Positions 8,328 to 16,725 are shown, counted from the stretch's first letter. The stretch is 64,000 nt of DNA from Bin87 sp963666415 (GCA_963666415.2 CAXXPD010000003.1:1736001-1800000), one strand, 5' to 3'. Notes: generated from the sequence alone by a model not told the origin. Made by a program: numbers and translations.

Positions 8328-9536
8328 CTAACCGGCGTTATCCATCGCCATCGAGCGTTGCGCTGCGCCGACGCTGGCGCCGAAGGCAACCTCGTATCCG
8401 GCGTCGGAGAGGATGACTTCCAGGGCAGATAGCACCGCCAGGACGCTGCGGTCTCTTGCGCCTTCGCCCATCATCCCAATGCGCCAGACTTTGCTGCGGA
8501 ACTCGCCCAGGCCGCCGCTGACCTCAATGTTCCACTCGTCGAGGAGGCGACGCCGTACCCCGGCATCATCGACGCCTTCGGGCACCTTCACCACGGTGAT
8601 CGGATTCAACTGGTGCTCCGGGGACGCAGTCAACTCCAGCCCCATGGCCGTCAGTCCCGCCCGCAGGGCGCCCGCGACCCGCGCGTGGCGAGCGTGGCGT
8701 TCTTCAATACCCTCTTCCATCATCATGCGCAGCGATTCGCGAATCGCGTAGGTCATCGTGATGGGGCTGGTGTGATGGTAAGCGCGGGTTTGATTCCAGT
8801 AATCCGCGATGTCCTTCAGGTTGAAGTAAAAACTCCGCACCTTGGTGGGCCGCTCGTTGATAATCTTGATCGCCCGTTCGCCAAAACTAATGGGAGCCAG
8901 ACCCGGAGGCGCCCCCAGACACTTCTGGCTCGCGCTGTAACACACGTCGATATCCCAGTCATCGACGCGCACTTCGTGGCTTCCCAGCGATGTAACGGCA
9001 TCAACGACGACCAGCGCGCCGTGGCGGTGGGCCAGCTCAATGGCGTCCAGCAGCGGCGACAATGCGCCGGTAGACGTCTCGGCGTGCACCAGCCCGACCA
9101 TGCGCGTGTTGGGGTTTGCCTTCAGGGCGTCCTCGAGACCGTTGAGGTCGGATGGTTGGCCCCACGGTGAATCGACCATGACCGTGTTCGCGCCGCACCG
9201 CTCGGTGATGTCAGCCAATCGGTCGCCGAAATATCCGTTGCGACACACGATGGCCGTGTCGCCGTGTTCCAGCACGTTGGCGCACGCGGTTTCCATGGCG
9301 CCGGTGCCAGTTGAGGAAATGGGGACGGTCATATAGTTTTCAGTGTGGAACACCCGTCTCAGCATTTCGCACACTTCGTCCATGACCTGGAAAAACTTGG
9401 GGTCGAGGTGCCCTATCACCGGCTGCGTCATCGCGCGCAACACCCGTGGATGCACGGTGCATGGGCCCGCGCCCAGCAACAATCGATTGGGTGCCTCGAA
9501 CTCTGCTAGGTATGAATCGCTCACTCTAATCACCAA
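8328..9536 (-). CDS. Class V aminotransferase (serine/alanine-glyoxylate type)
   Basis: A 402-residue PLP enzyme of the alanine-glyoxylate/serine-pyruvate aminotransferase group. Seen: LLLGAGPCTVHPRVLRAM at the N-terminus, SSTGTGAMETA (residues 75-85, phosphate binding), VVVDAVTSLG near 177 with the PLP-ring aspartate, and SASQKCLGAPPGLA with the probable Schiff-base Lys205. It would convert glyoxylate made by the convergent glcDEF operon to glycine; that link is inference from context. The start is uncertain: TTG at 9536, or the adjacent GTG at 9533; neither has a strong ribosome-binding site. Confidence 0.85.
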   Translation of the reverse strand: MVIRVSDSYLAEFEAPNRLLLGAGPCTVHPRVLRAMTQPVIGHLDPKFFQVMDEVCEMLRRVFHTENYMTVPISSTGTGAMETACANVLEHGDTAIVCRNGYFGDRLADITERCGANTVMVDSPWGQPSDLNGLEDALKANPNTRMVGLVHAETSTGALSPLLDAIELAHRHGALVVVDAVTSLGSHEVRVDDWDIDVCYSASQKCLGAPPGLAPISFGERAIKIINERPTKVRSFYFNLKDIADYWNQTRAYHHTSPITMTYAIRESLRMMMEEGIEERHARHARVAGALRAGLTAMGLELTASPEHQLNPITVVKVPEGVDDAGVRRRLLDEWNIEVSGGLGEFRSKVWRIGMMGEGARDRSVLAVLSALEVILSDAGYEVAFGASVGAAQRSMAMDNAG

Positions 9537-9583
9537 TCTGTACCTGATTTATCCTGCCGCGCCCGCGAGGCCGACACCAATTT

Positions 9584-9613
9584 CAGTACCGCCGACTACA
9601 GTACCGCCGATGC
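9584..9613 (-). repeat. 15-bp tandem duplication spanning the SDR stop codon
   Basis: CAGTACCGCCGACTA (9584-9598) is followed by CAGTACCGCCGATGC (9599-9613). On the minus strand this duplicates the last codons of the SDR (Ser-Ala-Val-Leu) just beyond its TAG stop at 9596-9598. It fits a slipped-strand duplication in the short gap before the aminotransferase gene. Confidence 0.75.
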
Positions 9614-10393
9614 GCCACCATCGATGTTAATCGCCACACCACTGAGGTAGCTGGCCCGATCTGAGGCCAGGAACGCGATCACGTCGCCGGCTTCTGCCCC
9701 TTCGCCGACTCGACCCAGCGGGACACCGCGTCCCTGGGCAAGCTGGGCGTAAAAATCGTTGACATCCAGGTCGGGCTCGGTTTCCAGACGGGCGTTGTAG
9801 CGCCGCTCGTGCTGCCCGCTCTTGATCAGGCCGATGCAAACCGTGTTCACCAGGATGTTGTCGCTGGCCAAATCCTTGGACAAACCCTTGGTGATGGCGA
9901 TGCCGGCGGCCCGGGAGATGGACGTGGGCATCGAGTTGGCGCCCGGCGTGCGACCACCCAGGTTGGTTACGTTGATGATCCGGCCGCCGCCAACCTTGCG
10001 CATCTCCGGAATCGATGCGCGCATCAGCCGTATCGCTCCCCAAACCTTCAGCTCGAAGTCGAACTCCCAGTCATCGTCGCTGACCTGCTCAAACCCTTTG
10101 GCCATCGAGGTGCCGGCATTGTTGACCAGAATGTCCAGCCGGCCATATTTCTCGACGGCGGTGTTGACCACATCTGCGGCGGTGCCGCGCTCGGTGACAT
10201 CAGCTGAGATGCCCATTACCTCGCCCTCGGTGGCGGTGCGGATTTCGTCAGCCGCTGCGTCCAGGACGTCCTGCCGACGGGCCACGATGATCACATTGGC
10301 GCCTTCGCCGGCCATTCGCAGGGCGGCGGCTTTGCCGATGCCCTCGCTGCCGCCGGTAACGATTGCTACCTTGCCATCCAGTCCCATTTCCAT
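9596..10393 (-). CDS. SDR-family protein lacking the YxxxK catalytic pair
   Basis: A 265-residue short-chain dehydrogenase/reductase fold. Seen: TGGSEGIG (residues 14-21) for NAD(P) binding, NNAGTSMAKG (about 90-99) and a C-terminal GVAINIDGGAS. The active-site strip reads INVTNLGGRTPGANSMPTSISRAAG. The usual Ser is Thr/Asn and the usual Tyr-x3-Lys aligns to Thr-x3-Arg. The fold is therefore clear, but ordinary carbonyl reduction chemistry is doubtful. The start ATG at 10393 has GGAGG 6 bp upstream. The -10 box of a possible promoter is at 10466. It is co-directional with the aminotransferase but separated by 59 bp. Confidence 0.82.
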   Translation of the reverse strand: MEMGLDGKVAIVTGGSEGIGKAAALRMAGEGANVIIVARRQDVLDAAADEIRTATEGEVMGISADVTERGTAADVVNTAVEKYGRLDILVNNAGTSMAKGFEQVSDDDWEFDFELKVWGAIRLMRASIPEMRKVGGGRIINVTNLGGRTPGANSMPTSISRAAGIAITKGLSKDLASDNILVNTVCIGLIKSGQHERRYNARLETEPDLDVNDFYAQLAQGRGVPLGRVGEGAEAGDVIAFLASDRASYLSGVAINIDGGASAVL

Positions 10394-10465
10394 GGCTTGC
10401 CTCCAGTATTACCGCCCGGTGGTCGGCGACTCGCCGGGAGGCCGTATTTACCATAACCGCCGACG

Positions 10466-10471
10466 ATTATA
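10466..10471 (-). promoter_or_regulatory. Consensus -10 box upstream of the SDR gene
   Basis: A perfect TATAAT on the minus strand lies about 72 bp before the SDR start. No convincing -35 box is seen at 16-18 bp, so this is only a candidate. The ISAs1 element begins 42 bp upstream. Confidence 0.4.
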
Positions 10472-10512
10472 GCACAGCCCGACGAACGGCCCTACTGACG
10501 GTGTTGTCCGTA

Positions 10513-11742
10513 CAGGGCAATCGCGTTTTAGCTGCGTAGGACTTTTAGCAGGTAGTCCTCCTTCCAGCCGGCCTGGAGGCGTTTCCCCTGGATGCCCACC
10601 TTCAGGCTCGTTTCGTTCTTGAGCAGATTGTGCGAAACCTGCCGCAGCGTGGCCATGTTCTGCGGAGCGTGGTCCTTGCGGATCCGGCAATGGTCTTCCC
10701 CGAAAGTCACGTCCAGGCTCCAGTGCAAGGAGTTCTCGATGCTCCAGTGAGTGCGCACCACCTTCAGCAGTCGCTCCGCCGGGGCATCCAGGCTGCTGAT
10801 GTAGTACCGGGGCTGCACCGTGGTCCCTGCCGGCGTCTCCCGGCGGCCCACCACCTTGACCACCGAGCGCAGGCCGGGCCAGTCCTGCCCGGTGCTCAGG
10901 TACTCCAGGCAAGATGGGTCGCTGATTGTCCAGCACTCCCGACGTTCTATCCTTTCGTGGTCTTGGTTCAGGGTGGTGGCGTAGTCATGGGGCACTCCCC
11001 CGAAGCCGAACTCCTCCGCTCCCTCGAACCGGTCCCGCACGTCTTCATACAGTTGACCTTGGTTCTCCTTCAGCGCCAGCACGTAGCCGGCTCCCCGGTC
11101 CAGAATCCCCTGGGCGATCTCCTGCTGGCAGCCCATGGCGTCGATGGTGACGATGCACCCCTTCAGTTCCAGCATTGGCAGCAACTGGGGGATCGCGGTG
11201 ATTTCGTTGGACTTCTCCGCGGTCTTCACCTGCCCCAGGGTCAGCGTGTTGGCCGAGGCCCAGGCGCTGACCAGGTGGATGGCCCGCTGGCCCACATTGC
11301 GGTCGTGGGAACGCCGTACCGTCTTGCCGTCGATGGCCACCACTTCCCCGGGGATCAGGTCGGACACCGCCTGGGTCCAGGCCATGAAGCACTGCTGGAA
11401 CTGCTCCGGGTCCAGCCGGGAGAAGACGTCGCCGAAGGTGTCGTGGGACGGGATGCCGTGGGGCAGTTCCAGGAAGGTCTGGAACCATTCCAGCTTGCTC
11501 TTGCCGAACAATTCGATGTAGACCCAGGAGTCGGCGCCGCAGATGACGGCGCAGATGGCAATGGCAATGATGTCCAGCAGCTGGTGCCGCTTGCACCGGT
11601 CGATCCTGGGGTCCTCCAACGTCCCGAAATAATCCATAATGGACGCGCCCTTCCCCTCTCTCATCACTCCTCCCCTCTCCCCTTCATATCACTGGACTCG
11701 CATGCCTGGCCAAGTCTACCAATCTATAACGCGATTGCCCTG
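10513..11742 (-). mobile_element. Complete ISAs1-family insertion sequence (first of two)
   Basis: The 1230-bp element is bounded by perfect 15-bp inverted repeats CAGGGCAATCGCGTT (10513-10527 and 11728-11742). A 10-bp target duplication GTTGTCCGTA flanks it (10503-10512 and 11743-11752). The duplicated target spans the left junction of the neighbouring IS66 element, so ISAs1 arrived second and landed exactly at the IS66 edge. It carries one intact transposase gene. Confidence 0.95.
10528..11664 (-). CDS. ISAs1 family transposase
   Basis: A 378-residue DDE transposase of the ISAs1 (H-repeat-associated) family. Seen: FGTLEDPRIDRCKRHQLLDI at the N-terminus, ICAVICGADSW, LPHGIPSHDTFGDVFSRLDP, VVAIDGKTVRRS with the first catalytic aspartate, VTIDAMGCQ with the second, and HWSIENSLHWSLDVTFGEDHCR near the C-terminus with the glutamate. 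The gene fills the element from IR to IR and appears intact. The start is taken as the ATG at 11664, after GGAGG; an in-frame GTG precedes it. Confidence 0.92.
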   Translation of the reverse strand: MREGKGASIMDYFGTLEDPRIDRCKRHQLLDIIAIAICAVICGADSWVYIELFGKSKLEWFQTFLELPHGIPSHDTFGDVFSRLDPEQFQQCFMAWTQAVSDLIPGEVVAIDGKTVRRSHDRNVGQRAIHLVSAWASANTLTLGQVKTAEKSNEITAIPQLLPMLELKGCIVTIDAMGCQQEIAQGILDRGAGYVLALKENQGQLYEDVRDRFEGAEEFGFGGVPHDYATTLNQDHERIERRECWTISDPSCLEYLSTGQDWPGLRSVVKVVGRRETPAGTTVQPRYYISSLDAPAERLLKVVRTHWSIENSLHWSLDVTFGEDHCRIRKDHAPQNMATLRQVSHNLLKNETSLKVGIQGKRLQAGWKEDYLLKVLRS

Positions 11743-11749
11743 GTTGTCC

Positions 11750-13181
11750 GTAACAGTTCAGACTTGGTGAGGTGAATTGGCCGAAGGCGGGTTGCCGAAC
11801 GCTGGCACGGGTGGCGGTGGTTATGTCATATACCGGGCATGGATACTGAAGTGGACCTGACCACCGTCGACCGCGCTGTCCTCATTGCCATCATCGCCGA
11901 GTTACAGGCGGTGATTGAGCGGTTGCAGCGGCGGATTGCCGAACTGGAAGGCCAGGCGAAACCGGGCGGCCCGCTCCGAATGCCCGGCCTCAAGGCGAAA
12001 TCGGGCCGGAAGCCCCCAGCGCAGCCGGGGCCCCGCAAGCAGCGACGCCACGGCTTCGCCCGCCCGCGCATGACACCGACCCACCGGGTGGAGCACGTGA
12101 TGGAGAACTGTCCCGATTGCGGCGCCCACCGGTCCGGCGGCTGGATCCAGCGCACTCGGGAGGTCATCGAGCTGCCGGTGGTTCCCGCGCAAGTCACCGA
12201 GCACGTCTACATTGCTCGGACTTGCCCGGCCTGCCGACGGCGCTGCACACCTCCGGCGGAACTGGGCGGCGTGGTCTTGGGTCAGCAGCGCCTCGGCGTC
12301 AACCTGCTCAGCCTGATCGCCACGCTGCGGGAAGAGGGGCGGCTGCCCATCCGCAGCGTCCAGTGGTATCTGGACACCGTGCATCAGTTGCGCCTCAGCG
12401 TGGGGGCCATCGTGAGCGCCATCCATCGCACGGCGCAGCGGGCCCAACCGGCAGTGGCCGCGATCCTGGACCGCATCCGCGCCAGCCCAGTGGTCCACGC
12501 CGACGAAACCGGCTGGCGTCAGAGCGGGGCCAACGGCTACGTGTGGACTTTCAGCACCCCCACCGAACGCTACTTCCTGCGGCGGGGTCGGGGCAAAACA
12601 GTCGTGGACGAGGCGCTGAGCGATGCTTTCTCCGGAGTATTGGTCAGCGATTTCTACGCCGCCTACCACCATTATGACGGCCCCAAGCAGCGGTGCTGGG
12701 CCCACCTGCTGCGGGACATCCACGACCTGCGCACCCTCTACCCCGATGCTGCGCCACTGGCCAGGTGGGCCGACGCCGTCCACGGGATTTACGACCGGGC
12801 CAAAGCCTGCACTCATCCCCAGGCCAAGCGGCGGCGCACCGCCCAACTGGCCCTGGAACGACAACTGCTGGCCCTCGGCCAGCCTTTCCGGCACGACCCG
12901 TCGGCAACCCAGGCCAAGCTGTGCCGACGCATCGAGCGCCACATCAAGGAACTCTTCGTCTTCGTGGCCGAACCGGACGTGCCTTCAGACAACAACGCCG
13001 CCGAACGCAGCCTGCGCCATCTGGTCATCAGCCGCAAGATCAGCGGCGGCACCCGCTCGGAGCAGGGCACCGAGAGCAAGATGACGCTGGCATCCATCTT
13101 CGGCACCTGGCGCGCCCAAGGTCTAAATCCTCTCGCCGCCTGCCGTCAGCTGCTCGTTTCCCCTCTACTCTGAACTGTTAC
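11750..13181 (+). mobile_element. IS66-family (TnpC-only) insertion sequence, copy 1
   Basis: A 1432-bp element with 13-bp inverted ends GTAACAGTTCAGA/TCTGAACTGTTAC. The 8-bp target duplication TGTTGTCC is at 13182-13189 on the right. On the left it is now at 10502-10509, displaced by the later ISAs1. The insertion cut the 3' end of the HNH lipoprotein gene. Copy 2 (50983-52414) has the same length and differs in the coding sequence at only three positions that I can see. Confidence 0.93.
11839..13173 (+). CDS. IS66 family transposase, copy 1
   Basis: A 444-residue IS66-type transposase. Seen: an N-terminal leucine-rich coiled coil with LQAVIERLQRRIAELEGQ (residues 20-37), a zinc-finger pair CPDCGAH and CPACRRRC, VVHADETGWR with the first catalytic aspartate, VLVSDFYAAYHH with the second, and SDNNAAERSLR with the catalytic glutamate. 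There are no accessory TnpA/TnpB genes, as in the ISBst12-like subgroup. The TGA stop lies inside the right inverted repeat. The reading frame is intact, and the element is likely to be recently active given the near-identical second copy. Confidence 0.93.
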   Translation: MDTEVDLTTVDRAVLIAIIAELQAVIERLQRRIAELEGQAKPGGPLRMPGLKAKSGRKPPAQPGPRKQRRHGFARPRMTPTHRVEHVMENCPDCGAHRSGGWIQRTREVIELPVVPAQVTEHVYIARTCPACRRRCTPPAELGGVVLGQQRLGVNLLSLIATLREEGRLPIRSVQWYLDTVHQLRLSVGAIVSAIHRTAQRAQPAVAAILDRIRASPVVHADETGWRQSGANGYVWTFSTPTERYFLRRGRGKTVVDEALSDAFSGVLVSDFYAAYHHYDGPKQRCWAHLLRDIHDLRTLYPDAAPLARWADAVHGIYDRAKACTHPQAKRRRTAQLALERQLLALGQPFRHDPSATQAKLCRRIERHIKELFVFVAEPDVPSDNNAAERSLRHLVISRKISGGTRSEQGTESKMTLASIFGTWRAQGLNPLAACRQLLVSPLL

Positions 13182-13951
13182 TGTTGTCCGCCCAACCCCC
13201 GCGAGTCGTCATCTGAGCAGGAATCCAGCATCTCCAGCAGTGCCTTCTTTTCAACTTCCGTAACGGTAAGCCCCCAATGGGCTTTGACAGCTATCCAGTC
13301 TCCGGCATACCGACACCAACCGCGCGTATCATCGGGGCGCCACTGGTCGGGCGGTTGCTTGCCCTTGGCACGGTTCAGCGTGGCTTTGGTAACCTGCGGA
13401 CTGGCCGGATTGCTCATATCGTTGGCGTAAGCCCTTTTGCGTTCAGCATCCCACGACCAGCCACCGGCTTCGTGGGCGTGACCCAGAGGCACGTGGTGGT
13501 CGATGTCCACCTCGGAGGCGTCGGTGGAAATCTCTCCGCTCCACGGCCCCAGCCATTCACCCGCCACGACACGGCAATCCTCGTTGCCGGCGAAATCTAT
13601 CTCGGCCAAACTCTCCTCGATCAGCACCTCGGCCCTGGTGTTCTGACAGTCGCGGTCGTCGTCCACCCAATGCCGCCAATCGTCGCGTAGGTATCGGCTA
13701 TCGCTACCTCTATCGGCGATTGTCAGGCTATTCAGAATCAAGTTGACCGACTTCACGTCCGACGCAGGCGTTGGTCGGTAGAACCTGATCGACGAGGGCT
13801 CCGTCGTCGCGTGAGCCGAATTAACGACCGTGGCCAGTTCGTCGGCGACGCGGGCGGCTCCTTTTAGCGCCTCCGTGCCCGGGCCGCAAGCGGTCAGCGC
13901 GAACGTAGCCGCCACGACACACAAAAGCGTAACTATCAGGCATATTCGCAT
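13178..13951 (-). CDS. Secreted HNH-nuclease-like lipoprotein (DUF1524/GmrSD C-terminal type)
   Basis: 257 residues. Seen: a lipoprotein signal (MRICLIVTLL hydrophobic core ending TACG), a short linker, and a C-terminal HNH-like domain with DIDHHVPLGHAHEAGGW, then YANDMSNPASPQVTKATLNRAKG and PPDQWRP. This DHH...N...N-R-x-KG pattern matches the DUF1524 family related to GmrSD nucleases; secreted versions may degrade extracellular DNA. IS66 inserted in its last codons: the present stop is supplied by the IS end. Joining the flanks would give a tail Gly-Gly-Gln-His-Arg-Gln-stop, so only about three residues changed. The start ATG 13951 is chosen for the signal peptide; an in-frame TTG at 13975 exists. 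Confidence 0.8.
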   Translation of the reverse strand: MRICLIVTLLCVVAATFALTACGPGTEALKGAARVADELATVVNSAHATTEPSSIRFYRPTPASDVKSVNLILNSLTIADRGSDSRYLRDDWRHWVDDDRDCQNTRAEVLIEESLAEIDFAGNEDCRVVAGEWLGPWSGEISTDASEVDIDHHVPLGHAHEAGGWSWDAERKRAYANDMSNPASPQVTKATLNRAKGKQPPDQWRPDDTRGWCRYAGDWIAVKAHWGLTVTEVEKKALLEMLDSCSDDDSRGLGGQQ

Positions 13952-14003
13952 CCCAGGTGCCAACAAACTCCACAACCCCGCGCGGCGTCAGGTTCGATGT
14001 TGG

Positions 14004-15212
14004 TCAGCCGGCGATCCCTTCCCGTTCGGCGATGGATGGCACATCCTTGTCCCCGCGCCCGCTCAGGCACACCAGTATGATCTGGTCGGAAGGCAAATCG
14101 GCAGCCATCTGGCTCGCCCGGTAAATCGCGTGGGCCGATTCCAGCGCCGGAATGATGCCTTCGGTGCGGCACAGCAGGCGAAACCCATCCAGCGCTTCTT
14201 CGTCTGTAACCGACACGTACTCGGCCCGGCCGGTATCCTTCAACCAACTGTGTTCGGGCCCAACTCCGGGATAGTCCAGACCTGCCGAGATGCTGTGAGC
14301 TTCCTGCACCTGGCCGTGCTCATCCTGCAGCAGGTAAGACATTGAGCCGTGCAGAACGCCGGGCCGGCCGGCCGTCAGAGTTGCAGCGTGGCGACCGGTG
14401 TCGACCCCGTCCCCGGCAGCCTCCACTCCAACCAAACGGACACCTTCATCGCCAATAAATTCGTAGAATGTGCCAATGGCATTGCTTCCGCCGCCCACGC
14501 AGGCCGCCACCACATCGGGCAACCGGCCCTCTGCGGCCAAAATCTGCTCGCGCGCTTCACGCCCGATTACCGACTGGAAATCCCGCACCAACATCGGATA
14601 CGGGTGCGGGCCAACCACGCTGCCAATGAGATAGTGGGTGGTTTCCACGTTGGTTACCCAGTCCCGGATGGCCTCGTTGATCGCATCTTTCAGGGTCCGG
14701 GTTCCAGATTCAACACCAATAACCTCCGCCCCCAACAGCCGCATCCGATACATGTTGAGCGACTGGCGCACCGTGTCCTCCACACCCATGTAGACGATGC
14801 ACTGCAACCCCAGCATGGCGCACACGGTGGCGGTTGCCACGCCGTGTTGGCCAGCTCCGGTTTCGGCGATGATTCGGCGCTTGCCCATGCGCTGCGCCAG
14901 CAAACACTGGCCGAGGGCATTGTTTATCTTGTGGGCTCCGGTGTGGGCCAGATCTTCCCGTTTCAGGTAGATTCTGGCACCGCCACAGTGCCGGGTCAGG
15001 TTCTCCGCGAAATACAGCGCGGTGGGTCGCCCGGCGTAGTTGACTAGCAAACTGGACAACTGCTCGGCGAAGCCGGCGTCATCCTGGGCCGCGCGATAAG
15101 CCAGCTCCAGCTCGGAGAGGGCGGACATCACGGTTTCGGGGACAAACTTGCCGCCGAAATCCCCAAACCGGCCTCGATCGTCCGGAAGTCTCACTCGTGT
15201 ATCAGTTGCCAT
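14004..15212 (-). CDS. trpB: Tryptophan synthase beta chain
   Basis: A 402-residue TrpB, the PLP enzyme joining indole and serine to make tryptophan. Seen: GRFGDFGGKFVPETVMSAL at the N-terminus, KREDLAHTGAHKINNALGQ with the PLP lysine (HK), GAGQHGVATA, ACVGGGSNAIGTF for the PLP phosphate, and LSGRGDKD at the C-terminus. The ATG at 15212 matches family length; an in-frame upstream ATG is inside trpF. It ends the trpDCFB run; trpA, its usual partner, is not next to it. The next minus-strand gene is the unrelated HNH lipoprotein. Confidence 0.95.
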   Translation of the reverse strand: MATDTRVRLPDDRGRFGDFGGKFVPETVMSALSELELAYRAAQDDAGFAEQLSSLLVNYAGRPTALYFAENLTRHCGGARIYLKREDLAHTGAHKINNALGQCLLAQRMGKRRIIAETGAGQHGVATATVCAMLGLQCIVYMGVEDTVRQSLNMYRMRLLGAEVIGVESGTRTLKDAINEAIRDWVTNVETTHYLIGSVVGPHPYPMLVRDFQSVIGREAREQILAAEGRLPDVVAACVGGGSNAIGTFYEFIGDEGVRLVGVEAAGDGVDTGRHAATLTAGRPGVLHGSMSYLLQDEHGQVQEAHSISAGLDYPGVGPEHSWLKDTGRAEYVSVTDEEALDGFRLLCRTEGIIPALESAHAIYRASQMAADLPSDQIILVCLSGRGDKDVPSIAEREGIAG

Positions 15213-15225
15213 CGAATTCGTAACC

Positions 15226-15882
15226 TCACGCCTGGCCGCTCGCCCGCGCATTTCGCACGAACCGGCGGATTTTGTCCGCATCCTTGTCGCCGTCGGTTTC
15301 CACTCCGCTGGACACATCCACACCCCAGGGGCGCACCGATTCCACCGCGCCAGCCACGTTATCGGGCGTCAGACCGCCGGCAAGCAAAAACGCCCTGTGC
15401 TCGGCCAGCGCCGACGCCACTCGCCAATCGAATGACTGGCCGGTTCCCCCGTGCAGCCCCACGACTTCACTATCCAGCGTAACTGTACAGCCAGCATCGG
15501 CGAACGCGCGAATCTGGCAGTCGAGGGCATGGATAGTTGTCTCGCCGGAGTCGGCCGGCACGTGCAGCACCTTGATGACCCCGGCCCGATGCTGCACTTC
15601 GCGGCAATAATCGATGCTTTCATCGCCGCACAACTGGGCGTAATCGATCCCCGCCACTCCGATGGTTTCCAACACTTCGTTCAATGGCTGGTCGCCGAAC
15701 AAACCCACCGATTTGGGCGCGGTGGTCGAAGACTCACGCAGCCCATTGGCAATCGATCGCGCGGTGGCAGGCTCAATCCTGCGACGCCGACCGGGGACGA
15801 ACACCATGCCCACGTAATCGGCTCCGGCATCCGCTGCGGTCAGCGCGTCTTCCAGCCGACGCACCCCGCAGATTTTCACCAT
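15226..15882 (-). CDS. trpF: Phosphoribosylanthranilate isomerase
   Basis: A 218-residue TIM-barrel TrpF catalysing the Amadori rearrangement of N-(5-phosphoribosyl)anthranilate to CdRP. Seen: VKICGVRR with the catalytic cysteine at the N-terminus, ADYVGMVF, VGLFGDQ, CTVTLDSEV with the catalytic aspartate, and FLLAGGLTPDNV plus GVDVSSGVET for phosphate binding. The start is taken at ATG 15882 with CAGGA just upstream; a GTG at 15900, adjacent to the trpC stop, would add six residues. It sits between trpC (19-bp gap) and trpB (13-bp gap) in a tight operon. Confidence 0.93.
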   Translation of the reverse strand: MVKICGVRRLEDALTAADAGADYVGMVFVPGRRRRIEPATARSIANGLRESSTTAPKSVGLFGDQPLNEVLETIGVAGIDYAQLCGDESIDYCREVQHRAGVIKVLHVPADSGETTIHALDCQIRAFADAGCTVTLDSEVVGLHGGTGQSFDWRVASALAEHRAFLLAGGLTPDNVAGAVESVRPWGVDVSSGVETDGDKDADKIRRFVRNARASGQA

Positions 15883-15901
15883 CGTCCTGAACTTTGACAC
15901 C

Positions 15902-16705
15902 CTATCGACCCGTAGGCAGCGCAACGCCCGACAGGACACGCACCTTGGCTCCGGTATCCTCCGCAGTCACCAACGCCTCGCCGACCAACACCGCATCGAC
16001 TTGGAACGGCTCCAGCCGCGCCAGGTCGTCGGGCGTGCTGATGCCGCTTTCGCTCACGATAACCTTGCCGGCCGGGATGAACCCCGCCAGTTGTTCCGTG
16101 GTAGCCAGGTCGGTTACGAAGGTGTGCAGGTTGCGGTTGTTGATGCCAATGACTTCGGCGCCAGCATCTGCCGCGGTCGCAATCTCGTCAGCGTCGTGAG
16201 TCTCGACCAGGGGCGTCATACCCAGCGATTTGCCCAGGGCGATCAGTTCGGATAGTTGCGCTGCGGACAAAATATCGACAATGAGCAGGTAGGCATCAGC
16301 GCCAATCGCCCTCGCTTCGTAAACTTGGTACTCGTCAAAGATAAAATCCTTGCGCAACACCGGCAAATCTGCTGACGCTCCACTTTCCTTCACCGCCGTC
16401 AGATGCGCCGGTTCGCCCAGAAAATGGCTGTCGGTGATGACTGAGATCGCCGACGCCCCGTTATCGCGATACGTCTGCGCCAGAGCAACCGGGGCGAAGT
16501 CAGCGCGCAGCAGCCCTTTCGATGGCGATGCCTTCTTCACCTCGGCAATCAGGCTGATGCCGTCCTTGCGCAGCGCACCGGGGAAATCCAGCGCAGTTGG
16601 CCGTCTGGAGATCATATCGCGGAGCGCGGCCATCGGTGTGCTGGCAACCGACGAGGCCAATTCGTCACGTTTTTTGGCGACGATTTCGTTCAGTATGCTG
16701 GGCAT
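15902..16705 (-). CDS. trpC: Indole-3-glycerol phosphate synthase
   Basis: A 267-residue TIM-barrel IGPS that closes the indole ring from CdRP. Seen: ILNEIVAKKRDEL at the N-terminus, ISLIAEVKKASPSKG with catalytic Lys residues, VLRKDFIFDEYQVYEARAIGADAYLLI, EVIGINNRNLHTF, and VSESGISTPDDL. All family motifs are intact and length is standard. It is separated from trpD by 20 bp and from trpF by 19 bp, so it is surely co-transcribed. Confidence 0.95.
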   Translation of the reverse strand: MPSILNEIVAKKRDELASSVASTPMAALRDMISRRPTALDFPGALRKDGISLIAEVKKASPSKGLLRADFAPVALAQTYRDNGASAISVITDSHFLGEPAHLTAVKESGASADLPVLRKDFIFDEYQVYEARAIGADAYLLIVDILSAAQLSELIALGKSLGMTPLVETHDADEIATAADAGAEVIGINNRNLHTFVTDLATTEQLAGFIPAGKVIVSESGISTPDDLARLEPFQVDAVLVGEALVTAEDTGAKVRVLSGVALPTGR

Positions 16706-16725
16706 CGTTTCAGTCTCCCCTCAAG

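Noticed and set aside
10630..11775. 381-codon plus-strand ORF opposite the ISAs1 transposase
   Set aside because: Antisense to an intact transposase with terminal repeats and all DDE motifs; it also crosses the IS boundary.
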